Below, in pieces: positions 25,080 through 33,509 of a stretch of 64,000 nt of DNA. The notes below the pieces were generated by a model, which was given only the letters and a program-made list of their open reading frames with translations, was not told the DNA's origin and searched no databases. The stretch comes from CAYJAZ01 sp964368455 (GTDB lineage: Bacteria > Desulfobacterota > Desulfovibrionia > Desulfovibrionales > Desulfovibrionaceae). Both the position numbers and the translations under genes were made by a program. The stretch covers positions 1 to 64,000 of the forward strand of contig CAYJAZ010000002.1 in NCBI GenBank assembly GCA_964368455.1, read 5' to 3'. How positions within the stretch are numbered: position 1 is the first letter of the stretch; each line of letters starts with the position of its first letter.

Positions 25080-25944
25080 CTTCGTCGGTGAATTGGCAAG
25101 TGCCAACAGCTTTATGGCCGCCGCCATTATACTTAAGCATTAATGAGCCAACATTAACTTTTGCACTTCTATTCACAACGCTATAACCAACAGCAGCTGA
25201 ACAGCCTTTACCGCCCTTACCGCTTACAATCCAAGCAGAAACATTTTGTTCAGGGAAAAGGCTATAGATAATAAAACGATTTCCAGTATAAATAGTTTCT
25301 ACATTACGAAGATCTGTAATTATAACAGTGCCATCAATCTTTGTATTAGCATGCACCATTTCAATAAACTTTTCTGTTTGTTCATTGTAAAGTTCAATTC
25401 TTTCTTTGATATCTGGATAAGCCATAATAGTTTCGATACTATCTGTTCTACACCATTCAACTAATTTTTCCATTAATTGGTAGTTTGAAATAGTAAATTC
25501 TCTAAATCTGCCTAATCCTGTACGTGGATCCATAATAAATCCAAGTAAAATCCATGGATGTTTTTGTGGATTTAATATTTCATCAGATGTTAAATCTGCT
25601 GAGTCAACTTTATCAACAGCTACTAATAATTCATCAAAATTAGGAAATTTTTCTTTTCCGCCATAATAATCATAAATAACATGTGCAGCACTAGGAGCAG
25701 GACGACTATCGCCTTTAAATTCTTTAAAAGATTGTCTTTCTTGTTCGCTAGAGTGGTGATCAAACCATAAGCCGCAACCTTCTACATAAGGTACGTTTGC
25801 TAGACAATCATTTTCATCAACTTTTACTAAACCATCTTGTAAATCTTTAGGATGTGCAAAAGTCCAAGAGTCAATAATTCCAGCTTCTTTTAATAATACA
25901 GCACAAGCCAATCCGTCAAAATCAGAACGTGTGATAAGTCTCAT
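25024..25944 (-). CDS. DHH/DHHA1 family phosphoesterase
   Basis: The N-terminal DHH domain shows TRSDFDGLACAVLL (first metal aspartates) and LWFDHHSSE (the DHH motif proper). The C-terminal DHHA1 domain ends in GGGHKAVGTC. Members cleave small nucleotide or oligonucleotide phosphodiesters (NrnA, GdpP) or polyphosphate; which substrate applies here is not clear. Length 306 fits NrnA-like proteins. TAAGGAGA is a strong ribosome-binding site. The last 18 codons have been copied twice downstream. Confidence 0.85.
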   Translation of the reverse strand: MRLITRSDFDGLACAVLLKEAGIIDSWTFAHPKDLQDGLVKVDENDCLANVPYVEGCGLWFDHHSSEQERQSFKEFKGDSRPAPSAAHVIYDYYGGKEKFPNFDELLVAVDKVDSADLTSDEILNPQKHPWILLGFIMDPRTGLGRFREFTISNYQLMEKLVEWCRTDSIETIMAYPDIKERIELYNEQTEKFIEMVHANTKIDGTVIITDLRNVETIYTGNRFIIYSLFPEQNVSAWIVSGKGGKGCSAAVGYSVVNRSAKVNVGSLMLKYNGGGHKAVGTCQFTDEEMATDLPKMLAELKELNK

Positions 25945-26039
25945 ATATTCTCCTTAGAATTGCATTCTATTTTGCATAAAAGTATCTATATTTTTTATAC
26001 TCGATTAAAGAATAAAATGCAAAGAATTATTTATAGAAA

Positions 26040-27317
26040 TTAATGTTTAAAAGAACGTTGTGCTGTAAATACCATAGCACATTGAGGTTTTGCTTCATTA
26101 CATGCTTGAATAACTTCAAAATCACGTACAGAACCGCCTGGCTGAGCTATAGCAACAACACCTTGTGCTAAAGCAGTATCAACACCATCTCTAAATGGGA
26201 AGAAGCCGTCAGAAACCATAACTGAATTTGGTAATCCACCTCTTGCTTCTCTTGTTTCTTCGTTAATTTTATTGAGATTTTGAGCCCATTCTTCTGAATG
26301 TAAGGCTTTTAATTGTAATTCGTATAAAGAAATATTGTATCTATCAAAACAAATTGTGTCAGCAAATTTTGTATAAGCTTTGTGTATTGCTAATTCTACA
26401 CAGCCAACTCTATCTTGCTCACCTGTGCCTATAGCAACAGTTGCACCATTTCGTGCAAATATTACTGAATTTGATGTAACACCAGCTTCAACAGCCCATG
26501 CAAAGAGTAAATCTTCTGCTTCTTGCTTACTTGGTTTTCTTGCAATTGCTTCATTGCCTTCTTTTGTTGATCCGCTTGCTGCTACAAAATCTTCAACAGA
26601 ACGAATTCTATTCACAAAAGATTGCTGTAAAACTAAACCGCCGTCAGTAAGTGATTTAATATCTAAGAAAGGAATACCACAATATTTATCTAATTCAGCT
26701 AATTGTTCTAATTTTAAAATGCGTAAATTCTTTCTTTTTGCAAGAATTTCTAAAACACCCTCGTCAAAAGCAGGTGCAGCAATAACTTCAAAATAAGAAC
26801 TTGCTAAAAATTCAGCACTTTCTTTATCTAAATTTCTATTCACAACAACAGCACCGCCAAAAGCAGCTATTCTATCGCAATAATATGCTTTATTCAAAGC
26901 ATCAAATAAAGAAACATCAGACCAAGCAGCACCAGATGGATTATTATGTTTTAAGATAACAGCAGCAGATTTTGCTGTTAAATATTGTAATATATTAATA
27001 CCATTATCAACATCAGTTAAATTTGTTTTTCCCGGATGTTTACCAGCTTGTAACATTTGTTCAACAGAAAGTGAGGAAATAATGCCTGTATTTGGTTTTC
27101 TATATTCCTTTCCATCTATAACTATAGAACCTTCAATACATTCAAATAAAGCAGCAGGTTGATCTGGATTTTCGCCATATCTCAAACCACGTTCTTCTTC
27201 GTCTATATTCCAAGTTCTTTTCTTGTATTTTAATTTTGTTTCACCAAATTGAATTGTTAATTCTTGTGGAAAGTCGTCTTGTACAATTTTAGAATACATT
27301 TTTTTAATGTCTGACAT
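26040..27317 (-). CDS. purH: AICAR transformylase (PurH without the IMP cyclohydrolase domain)
   Basis: The protein matches the AICAR formyltransferase half of PurH: LRYGENPDQPAA, the catalytic KHNNPSG motif, AAFGGAVVVNR, and the C-terminal SDGFFPFRDG ... AIAQPGGSVRD. It converts AICAR to FAICAR with 10-formyl-THF in purine synthesis. The N-terminal methylglyoxal-synthase-like domain that closes IMP in ordinary PurH (about 520 residues) is absent; this one has 425 and an intact N-terminus. IMP cyclohydrolase must therefore be encoded elsewhere. It lies 23 bases downstream of dnaN, in the same direction. Confidence 0.88.
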   Translation of the reverse strand: MSDIKKMYSKIVQDDFPQELTIQFGETKLKYKKRTWNIDEEERGLRYGENPDQPAALFECIEGSIVIDGKEYRKPNTGIISSLSVEQMLQAGKHPGKTNLTDVDNGINILQYLTAKSAAVILKHNNPSGAAWSDVSLFDALNKAYYCDRIAAFGGAVVVNRNLDKESAEFLASSYFEVIAAPAFDEGVLEILAKRKNLRILKLEQLAELDKYCGIPFLDIKSLTDGGLVLQQSFVNRIRSVEDFVAASGSTKEGNEAIARKPSKQEAEDLLFAWAVEAGVTSNSVIFARNGATVAIGTGEQDRVGCVELAIHKAYTKFADTICFDRYNISLYELQLKALHSEEWAQNLNKINEETREARGGLPNSVMVSDGFFPFRDGVDTALAQGVVAIAQPGGSVRDFEVIQACNEAKPQCAMVFTAQRSFKH

Positions 27318-27340
27318 TTTTAATATTACCTTTTATTTTT

Positions 27341-28486
27341 TTATTCATCGTAAACGTTTATAGAATTAATCTTCATTGGCATGATAATTACAGTATAATC
27401 TAAATCTTGCTCGCCAGAAACGCCACAAGGAGTTTCAGTTCCTGTGAAAGTGAAAGTCACTTTTTCTGAAGTGTAATGATTTAAAATTTCAATTAAAGAA
27501 CGAGTTGGGAATGCAATAGAAGAAATAGTTCCTGAATATTCAACATCTAAATGCTCTTTAGCTGAACCTGTTTCTTGTCCTTGTGAAGAAAGTTGAAGAT
27601 CATTTTCTGCAAGTGTAAAATAAGTGCATTTTTCAGCTTCACTATTAAAAATTTGTATACGCTCTAAAGCATCTAAAATTTCTTTTCTATTAAGAGTAAG
27701 CAAAGAAAGATCGCCTGATTTTAATCTATCTAAGAAAGCTTGATGATTAGGGAAATCATAATCAGAACGCACAAAAGAAAGTGTTTCAATATTATTTACG
27801 TCTTTTAAGAAAAGTTTATTTTCTGTAATATTAATATAAATTTCTTGAGAATTTAACCATTTGCGTAATTCAGCTGTGTATTTTTTGAGTAATAAAAGAC
27901 CTTTTTCAGGTAATAAATGAGCCAATTCATCATTTGTAAAAGAAATAACAGCTAATTGATGGCCATTTAAACCACAACAATCAATTGAATTTTCAGCAGT
28001 TTTTGACATATAAAAACACGCTAATTGTTCGTTTGATTCATCATCAGAGATACAGAAATATGTTTTATCGATAACTTCTTGGAAAAAGTCGCCAGACCAA
28101 AGTATTGCATTTTCTTCAGGAAATTCATCAAGAGGCTTAAACCAAGTTGAATCAGCTGTAGGTAATTTATAAGAACGTCTTCCTTGTTCTACATGTAGAA
28201 TACGACTTTCTTCATCGTATTTTAATGTGATGTTTCCATCAGGAAGTTTTTTAATAAGTTCAACAAAAGCTTTTGCATTAACACCAACATTTCCAGGATT
28301 TTGTACACTAGCTTTATAAGTGCCTGTGAATTCTGTGGTTGAATCAGTAACCATAATTTTTAAAGATTCTTCTTTAGCTTCAATCCATAAAGAACGTAGA
28401 TAAGATGAACCAGATTTTAAAGGTACAATACCTATAGCTTTACTCAATCCTTCAGCTATGTCTTTTTTATTAAAAGTAATTAACAT
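27341..28486 (-). CDS. dnaN: DNA polymerase III beta subunit (sliding clamp)
   Basis: The clamp encircles DNA and tethers the polymerase. At 381 residues it is full length, with three similar domains. The typical start (MLITFNKKDIAEGLSKAIG), the central CCGLNGHQLAVI segment and the C-terminal IIMPMKI (usually MPMRL) are visible. It is separated from gyrB and gyrA by 20 kb here and is followed by purH, whereas many relatives keep dnaA-dnaN-gyrB-gyrA together. AGGA precedes the ATG, and a TTGCTT-17-TATAAT promoter lies at 28552-28580. A second clamp paralogue elsewhere cannot be excluded. Confidence 0.9.
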   Translation of the reverse strand: MLITFNKKDIAEGLSKAIGIVPLKSGSSYLRSLWIEAKEESLKIMVTDSTTEFTGTYKASVQNPGNVGVNAKAFVELIKKLPDGNITLKYDEESRILHVEQGRRSYKLPTADSTWFKPLDEFPEENAILWSGDFFQEVIDKTYFCISDDESNEQLACFYMSKTAENSIDCCGLNGHQLAVISFTNDELAHLLPEKGLLLLKKYTAELRKWLNSQEIYINITENKLFLKDVNNIETLSFVRSDYDFPNHQAFLDRLKSGDLSLLTLNRKEILDALERIQIFNSEAEKCTYFTLAENDLQLSSQGQETGSAKEHLDVEYSGTISSIAFPTRSLIEILNHYTSEKVTFTFTGTETPCGVSGEQDLDYTVIIMPMKINSINVYDE

Positions 28487-28551
28487 ATTTTTAATATCCT
28501 GTTGTTGTTTTAATGTGTGTGTAACTTTGTCACTAAGTGTGCAAAGTATGG

Positions 28552-28580
28552 GAAATTATATAAAAAAATTATTTACAAAG
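28552..28580 (-). promoter_or_regulatory. Candidate sigma-70 promoter of dnaN
   Basis: On the minus strand TTGCTT (28580-28575), 17 bases, then a perfect TATAAT (28557-28552). Predicted leader about 60 bases. The remaining 28581-28735 is AT-rich with no gene; a near DnaA box (TGTGCATAA near 28673) is too weak to call an origin. Confidence 0.55.
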
Positions 28581-28735
28581 CAAGAACTATTTAGTCGAAA
28601 AAGAACAAAGATATTGAAACTAAAGAAGAAAAATTTTTTCATTGTTCTTTAATTTATATATTTGTTCTTTAATGTGCATAAAGTTTGAATAAATAATATT
28701 TTTTTTGTTCATAACTATTCTAAGTATATAAAATT

Positions 28736-29245
28736 TTAGAATTTTTCATAATGAATACATGCTGTATTATATCTTTGTGCTTGCGAAGGTTGTTGATCTG
28801 CATAACCAATTACAAGAGCACCTAAAGGAATAATATTTTCAGGAATATTGAAATAGTCTGAAATAAGCTTAACTCTATCTTCTATTGGATAAATGCCTGT
28901 CCAAACTGAACCAAGACCTAAAGCATGTGCAGCAAGAAGAATATTTTGAATTGCAGCTGAACAATCTTGTTGCCAAAAGCCAGGATATTTTTCTTTTTTA
29001 AGATTTGCACAAACTATGATAGTTAATGGAGCTTGTTTTGCCATTCCAACATATGGATGTGTTGTAGAAATAAAATCTCTGCCTTTTTGACTTGTAACGA
29101 CTATAAATTCCCATGGTTGAGCATTGCCAGCACTTGGAGCGTACATAGCTGCTTTGAGTAACAAATCTATATTTTCCTGACTCACTTCTTTTTCTTTAAA
29201 TTTTCTTATACTTCTTCTTGTGAAAAGAGCTTCTAAAACATCCAT
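28736..29245 (-). CDS. Nitroreductase family protein
   Basis: A flavoprotein of the nitroreductase/FMN reductase family, 169 residues. FMN-binding residues are visible in the N-terminal TRRSIRKF and in APSAGNAQPWEF; a family-typical AAHALGLGSVWTGIYP lies in the C-terminal half. Such enzymes reduce nitro compounds, quinones or flavins with NAD(P)H; the substrate is not deducible. A strong AAGGAGA sits ahead of the ATG. It follows the glycosyltransferase by 9 bases, probably in one transcript. Confidence 0.9.
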   Translation of the reverse strand: MDVLEALFTRRSIRKFKEKEVSQENIDLLLKAAMYAPSAGNAQPWEFIVVTSQKGRDFISTTHPYVGMAKQAPLTIIVCANLKKEKYPGFWQQDCSAAIQNILLAAHALGLGSVWTGIYPIEDRVKLISDYFNIPENIIPLGALVIGYADQQPSQAQRYNTACIHYEKF

Positions 29246-29254
29246 ATTTTCTCC

Positions 29255-30274
29255 TTATGAGTTAAAGCCATCAAAGGCTGCTTTTATACTATTTATTGCC
29301 TTTGTTTTTCTTCCTCTTAATGTATTTAGTAAAAGAGGAAAGAATAAAATACTTAATGATAGATAATAAGATCTTGGACGTAATTTCTTAATTAAATAAA
29401 ATCTACTTTTTATGTGATAATATTCTAAAGACATCTCACTTTTATCTATTTGATTAATAAAACGAACAGGTGCTATTCTATCTGAATTTTCTTTTTTATG
29501 CATAACAAGAGCACCAGGAGCCCAATTTAATTTGAAGCCGGCATTTATTGCTTTTAAAGAAAAATCTATATCTTCGTAATATTGGAAAAATTTTTCTGAA
29601 AAAAGGCCTACTTTTTCAAAAACTTCTCTTTTCACTAATAAAGATGCACCATAGATAAAGTTTATTTCTTTAATTAATTTTTCTCTTGAAGAAAGTGAAT
29701 AACGTGAAATATTTTCATCTGAAAATGATATTTTTCCAGTGAAAGAAGAAAATTTTCCGCCTGCAGCACATTCTAAAATAAGTGGATCTTCGGTGAGAAA
29801 GGTTGAGCCAATAATATGAAATTCTTCTATTTCAGAATTTTTTTCTTCTGATGTATGTTGCATTAAAGCAGATAAAGCATAACTTTCTGCTAAAATGTCA
29901 TTGTGTAAAAACCAAAAAGCACAACATTCTTTATCATAAAGTCCTATTTTAATGGCAGAATTTATAGCTATTGCATAGCCTTCATTTTTTGGAAGACGCA
30001 ATAATATAGATTTTGCTAAAGAACGTTCTATAGAAAAAAGTTCGATAGGTTCTTCTAATTGTTTTTCATTTTCAGTGTTAAATTTTTTTACAATTTCCTT
30101 CCATTCAAAAAGAAGGTTATCAACATAAGAATTTTCCGATCCATTATCAACGATGATAATTCTGTGCGGAATATCTTCTTGCTGTATAACTTTTTCAAGA
30201 CAGGCTAATGTTTTAATATAATCATTATAAGTAGTAATGATAGCAGTAACACAAGAAGCATCGAGTATAGCCAT
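29255..30274 (-). CDS. Family 2 glycosyltransferase, rhamnosyltransferase-like
   Basis: A GT-A type transferase of 339 residues. The N-terminus has AIITTYNDY and IIIVDNGSENSYVDN, the nucleotide-sugar site; FWFLHNDI provides the metal-binding position; and QYYEDIDFSLKAINAGF is the acceptor-side ED motif seen in rhamnosyl- and related transferases. A hydrophobic stretch near the C-terminus (YYLSLSILFFPLLLN) may contact the membrane. It probably builds a surface polysaccharide; the sugar is unknown. No other polysaccharide gene lies next to it. Confidence 0.87.
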   Translation of the reverse strand: MAILDASCVTAIITTYNDYIKTLACLEKVIQQEDIPHRIIIVDNGSENSYVDNLLFEWKEIVKKFNTENEKQLEEPIELFSIERSLAKSILLRLPKNEGYAIAINSAIKIGLYDKECCAFWFLHNDILAESYALSALMQHTSEEKNSEIEEFHIIGSTFLTEDPLILECAAGGKFSSFTGKISFSDENISRYSLSSREKLIKEINFIYGASLLVKREVFEKVGLFSEKFFQYYEDIDFSLKAINAGFKLNWAPGALVMHKKENSDRIAPVRFINQIDKSEMSLEYYHIKSRFYLIKKLRPRSYYLSLSILFFPLLLNTLRGRKTKAINSIKAAFDGFNS

Positions 30275-30393
30275 AAAAAAACCTTATAGTATTAATTTTT
30301 GTATTTAATAAATTAACATATATAGGAAATTTGTCAAATAATGCAAAATAAGTAAGTGTTTTATATATATAATTTTTCTTAAAAAGCATTTTA

Positions 30394-30427
30394 AATAAAA
30401 AAGAGTATTATTTTTTATAATACTCTT
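30394..30427 (-). terminator. Terminator of the small membrane protein gene
   Basis: AAGAGTATTA (30401-30410) pairs with TAATACTCTT (30418-30427). On the minus strand a run of T follows (TTTTTTATTT). It lies 28 bases past the stop codon of the 30455 gene. Confidence 0.85.
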
Positions 30428-30454
30428 ATAATGGATTTTATTTTAAATTAGATT

Positions 30455-30676
30455 TTAATGTAACTTCTTATGAGGCGCGTAATGTTTGATAAATCCAGTA
30501 TAAGAAATTCCCAAAAGAACAGTCAAAACCATGATAGCTATTGCATGTCTTTTTGAATATACTTCAGCAAAATAAGGTTGAAAACTTACAGCTAAAGTTG
30601 CTAATGTAAAAATTATAGCACATAAAACATAAACAAATTGTCTTTTTTGTAAAAGCACTAAAAATAAGTGATGCAT
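30455..30676 (-). CDS. Small two-helix membrane protein
   Basis: I do not recognise the family. The ATG at 30676 is preceded by AAAGGAGA, a strong ribosome-binding site, and gives 73 residues; the open frame upstream to 30715 is probably untranslated. Two hydrophobic helices are clear (FVYVLCAIIFTLATLAVSF and AIAIMVLTVLLGISYTGFI), joined by a short basic loop, with a His/Lys-rich C-terminus. It has its own terminator. It may be an accessory subunit or regulator in the inner membrane, but nothing in the sequence tells which. Confidence 0.75.
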   Translation of the reverse strand: MHHLFLVLLQKRQFVYVLCAIIFTLATLAVSFQPYFAEVYSKRHAIAIMVLTVLLGISYTGFIKHYAPHKKLH

Positions 30677-30715
30677 ACTTTCTCCTTTATTGAGATAAAA
30701 AAATAAATTGAGCAA

Positions 30716-31065
30716 CCAAACAATATATTGCTCTTGAAAAATAAATAGCCATAATTTAATTACTTGTCAAGCTTTTTAAGGTGGATTTATAAAAATTTTT
30801 CATAAATATAAGACAAAAATTAAATATTTATCAAAAATATTGATAATAATTCAATAATACTTAATATAAATTTTTGTAAAATATCAATAAAATAAAACAC
30901 TTAGATGAGTTATTGTCACATAAATGCCATATTTGCCACTTCTTTGTCAAAATGAGCATAAGGAAAACTTGCATTATTTATTTCAACATGTTAATATTTT
31001 GAGGTGAAAAAATGCTTCATTCCTAAGATAGATGAAGTATAAAAAATTCAAAGTTGGACTAAAAT
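30716..31065. other. Gene-free AT-rich divergent intergenic region
   Basis: This 350-base stretch separates the 30676 gene from the lpxD unit and must hold promoters for both. It is extremely AT-rich, with an imperfect palindrome ATTGATAATAATTCAAT near 30838-30855. I see no open frame, RNA gene or certain operator. Confidence 0.5.
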
Positions 31066-32082
31066 ATGAAATTATCAGAAATAGCAAAGATGCTCAATTG
31101 TCCTTTTACTGGTGAAGACATTGAAATAACAGGAGTTAACACATTAGAAATGGCAAGTGAAAGTGAAATTTCATTTGTGTCAAATCCAAAATATGTAAAA
31201 GATATTGCAAAGACAAATGCAGGTGTTTTAATTTTAAAAGAAACATATGCAGATAGAGTAAAGTCAGCTATAATAACTGATCATCCTTATGAAATGTTTG
31301 CACGTTGTATTTTTATATTTGCTAAAAAACAAGGTTTTTATAAAGGCATAAGTGATCAAGCTTATATTCATGAAAGTGCTAAGATTGGACATGATTGTAC
31401 TATTTATCCTTTTGTTACAGTTGGTGCAAATGCAGTTATTGGTGATAATACTACTTTATTTTCAAATGTTTACATTGGCGAAAATGCACTTATAGGAAAT
31501 GATTGTATTTTATATCCAAATTCTGTTGTTATGTCTGATTCTATTTTAGGTGATGAATGTTGTTTACAACCTGGTGCTGTTATTGGTGCTGAAGGTTTTG
31601 GATTTATTAGACTAGAAAATGAAGTTATAAAGATTCCACAAATAGGCAATGTTATTTTGAAAGACAAGGTTGAAATTGGAGCTAATTCTTGTGTAGACAG
31701 AGCAGCTTTGAATAAAACAGAAGTTGGAACGGCAACTTGTTTAGATAATCTTGTTCAATTAGGACATAATGTTATTGTTGGTGATAGAACTTTTATAGTT
31801 GCATTGACTGGTGTTGCTGGTTCAACAAAGATCGGAAATGACTCAACAATTGCTGCACAAGTTGGAATTGCAGGCCATTTAAACATTGGTTCTAATGTTA
31901 CTATTGCTGCAAAAAGTGGCGTAGCGCAAGATATTGAAGATAATGCAATTGTTGGTGGTGTGCCAGCAACTAATTATAAAAACTTTATGAAGATTTTATC
32001 CTTAATGCCAAAATATCCTGAAGTATTTAAGAGATTAAAACGTATAGAACAAGAATTAAAATTAGACGAAGACAAGGAGTAG
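31066..32082 (+). CDS. lpxD: UDP-3-O-acylglucosamine N-acyltransferase
   Basis: LpxD adds the second 3-hydroxyacyl chain in lipid A synthesis. An N-terminal uridine-binding domain (residues 1-100) precedes a left-handed beta-helix made of hexapeptide repeats (for example IGHDCTIYPFVTVGANAVIG). The catalytic His lies in VQLGHNVIVG. A C-terminal helical segment with LMPKYPEVFKRLKR ends the protein. Length 338 is normal. fabZ follows 6 bases later. This shows an LPS-type outer membrane. Confidence 0.95.
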   Translation: MKLSEIAKMLNCPFTGEDIEITGVNTLEMASESEISFVSNPKYVKDIAKTNAGVLILKETYADRVKSAIITDHPYEMFARCIFIFAKKQGFYKGISDQAYIHESAKIGHDCTIYPFVTVGANAVIGDNTTLFSNVYIGENALIGNDCILYPNSVVMSDSILGDECCLQPGAVIGAEGFGFIRLENEVIKIPQIGNVILKDKVEIGANSCVDRAALNKTEVGTATCLDNLVQLGHNVIVGDRTFIVALTGVAGSTKIGNDSTIAAQVGIAGHLNIGSNVTIAAKSGVAQDIEDNAIVGGVPATNYKNFMKILSLMPKYPEVFKRLKRIEQELKLDEDKE

Positions 32083-32088
32083 TTTAAA

Positions 32089-32568
32089 ATGACAGATACT
32101 ACAGAATTAATGGAAAACATTGCACCATTAAACATTTTAGAAATAATGGAATTGATTCCACATCGTTATCCATTTTTATTAGTGGATAGAGTTGTTGAAC
32201 TTATACCTACAAAAAGCATTAGGGCATATAAAAATATAACAGCTAATGAATCTTTTTTCCAAGGTCATTTTCCAAATCAACCTGTAATGCCAGGTGTTTT
32301 GATGATTGAAGCTATGGCACAAGTATGTATAATCTTAGCTTTAAAATCTCAACCAGCAGATGTAGATTTATCTAAAAAACTTTTTGTTTTTTCTGGAATC
32401 AATAATGTTAAATTCCGTAAACAAGTAGGCCCTGGTGATAAGTTAGAAATTGTTTGTGAAAATCCACGTAATAAATTAGCTCTTTGGAAGATGCAAGCAA
32501 AGGCTTATGTTGATGGCCAACTTGTTGTCGAAGCAGACTTAACAGCGGCTATGGTAGATAAAGATTAA
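32089..32568 (+). CDS. fabZ: (3R)-hydroxyacyl-ACP dehydratase
   Basis: FabZ dehydrates 3-hydroxyacyl-ACP in fatty acid elongation and competes with LpxA for hydroxyacyl-ACP, hence the usual pairing. The hot-dog fold signature is complete: PHRYPFLLVDRV, then FFQGHFPNQPVMPGVLMIEA with the catalytic His and, on the central helix, Glu. AAGGAG supports the start. At 159 residues it is slightly long at the N-terminus. Confidence 0.96.
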   Translation: MTDTTELMENIAPLNILEIMELIPHRYPFLLVDRVVELIPTKSIRAYKNITANESFFQGHFPNQPVMPGVLMIEAMAQVCIILALKSQPADVDLSKKLFVFSGINNVKFRKQVGPGDKLEIVCENPRNKLALWKMQAKAYVDGQLVVEADLTAAMVDKD

Positions 32569-32615
32569 TAATGTATTTAATGAGCAAAGTGAAAACCATT
32601 TTTTTCATGAGCGAG

Positions 32616-32641
32616 GATTTTGTGACTTTTAGTCCAAAATC
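32616..32641 (-). repeat. GATTTTG hairpin inside the lpx unit
   Basis: An inverted copy of the GATTTTG...CAAAATC hairpin family sits in the 113-base gap between fabZ and lpxA, with flanking GAGG and CTAT sequence shared with the other copies. It may act as an attenuator or RNA-processing site between the two genes. Confidence 0.65.
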
Positions 32642-32681
32642 TATATAATTCGAGTCTAAAATAAATTTTAAAGGAATAAAA

Positions 32682-33473
32682 ATGCAAAAAATTCACCCAA
32701 CAGCTTTTATAGGTGAAAATGTAGAAATTGCTGACAATGTAGAAATTGGACATTGTGCATGTATAGAAGATAATGTTAAAATTGGTGCAGGAACAAAGAT
32801 TGGCCAATTTGCTAGTGTTAAAAAATTCACCACATTAGGTGAAAATAATATTATACATTCATATGCTTGTGTTGGTGGTGACCCACAAGATTTGAAATTT
32901 GCAGGCGAAGAAACTTCACTTGTTATAGGAAATAATAATACATTTAGAGAGTTTTGCACAATACATAGAGGTACCGTGCAAGACAATAGTATAACAAGTA
33001 TAGGAAATAATAACCTTTTTATGGCATATACTCATATAGCACATGATTGTAAAATAGCTTCTGATATAGTTATGTCTAATGGAGCAACTTTAGCAGGGCA
33101 TGTTGAAGTGCAAGATTATGCTATTATTGGTGGCTTGTCTGCTGTTCATCAATTTTCTCGTATAGGAAAATTTTCATTTGTTGGCGGTATGACTGGTATT
33201 CCGCAAGATTTACCTCCTTTTATGTTGGCATCAGATGGTTGTAGAGGAAGTGTTCAATCTCCAAATTTAGTTGGTCTTCGCAGAATGAAAGCGAGTAGTG
33301 AACTTATTTCTGCAATAAAATATGCCTACAAATTGATATGGGCTTCAACAACTCCACGTCAAGAAGCATTAAAAGAATTAGAAGAAAAATACGATTTTGA
33401 AGAAATTAAATTCTTTGTTGAATTTATAAGAACAGCTCAAAGAGGTATTCTTTCTGGTAGAAATGATAAATAA
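32682..33473 (+). CDS. lpxA: UDP-N-acetylglucosamine acyltransferase
   Basis: LpxA starts lipid A synthesis by moving a 3-hydroxyacyl chain to UDP-GlcNAc. A left-handed beta-helix of hexapeptide repeats fills the N-terminal two thirds; the catalytic His is in YTHIAHDCKI. The hallmark GGDPQDLKFAGE and FCTIHRGT segments identify LpxA rather than other hexapeptide transferases. The C-terminus is helical. AAGGA precedes the ATG. The gap from fabZ holds a hairpin repeat. lpxB and lpxI are not in the window. Confidence 0.96.
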   Translation: MQKIHPTAFIGENVEIADNVEIGHCACIEDNVKIGAGTKIGQFASVKKFTTLGENNIIHSYACVGGDPQDLKFAGEETSLVIGNNNTFREFCTIHRGTVQDNSITSIGNNNLFMAYTHIAHDCKIASDIVMSNGATLAGHVEVQDYAIIGGLSAVHQFSRIGKFSFVGGMTGIPQDLPPFMLASDGCRGSVQSPNLVGLRRMKASSELISAIKYAYKLIWASTTPRQEALKELEEKYDFEEIKFFVEFIRTAQRGILSGRNDK

Positions 33474-33509
33474 TTATAAATACTTGCTAAAATAATAAAG
33501 AGGCAAGAA

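Noticed and set aside
28487..28735. Replication origin upstream of dnaN
   Set aside because: The region is AT-rich but holds only one imperfect DnaA box (TGTGCATAA) and dnaA is absent.
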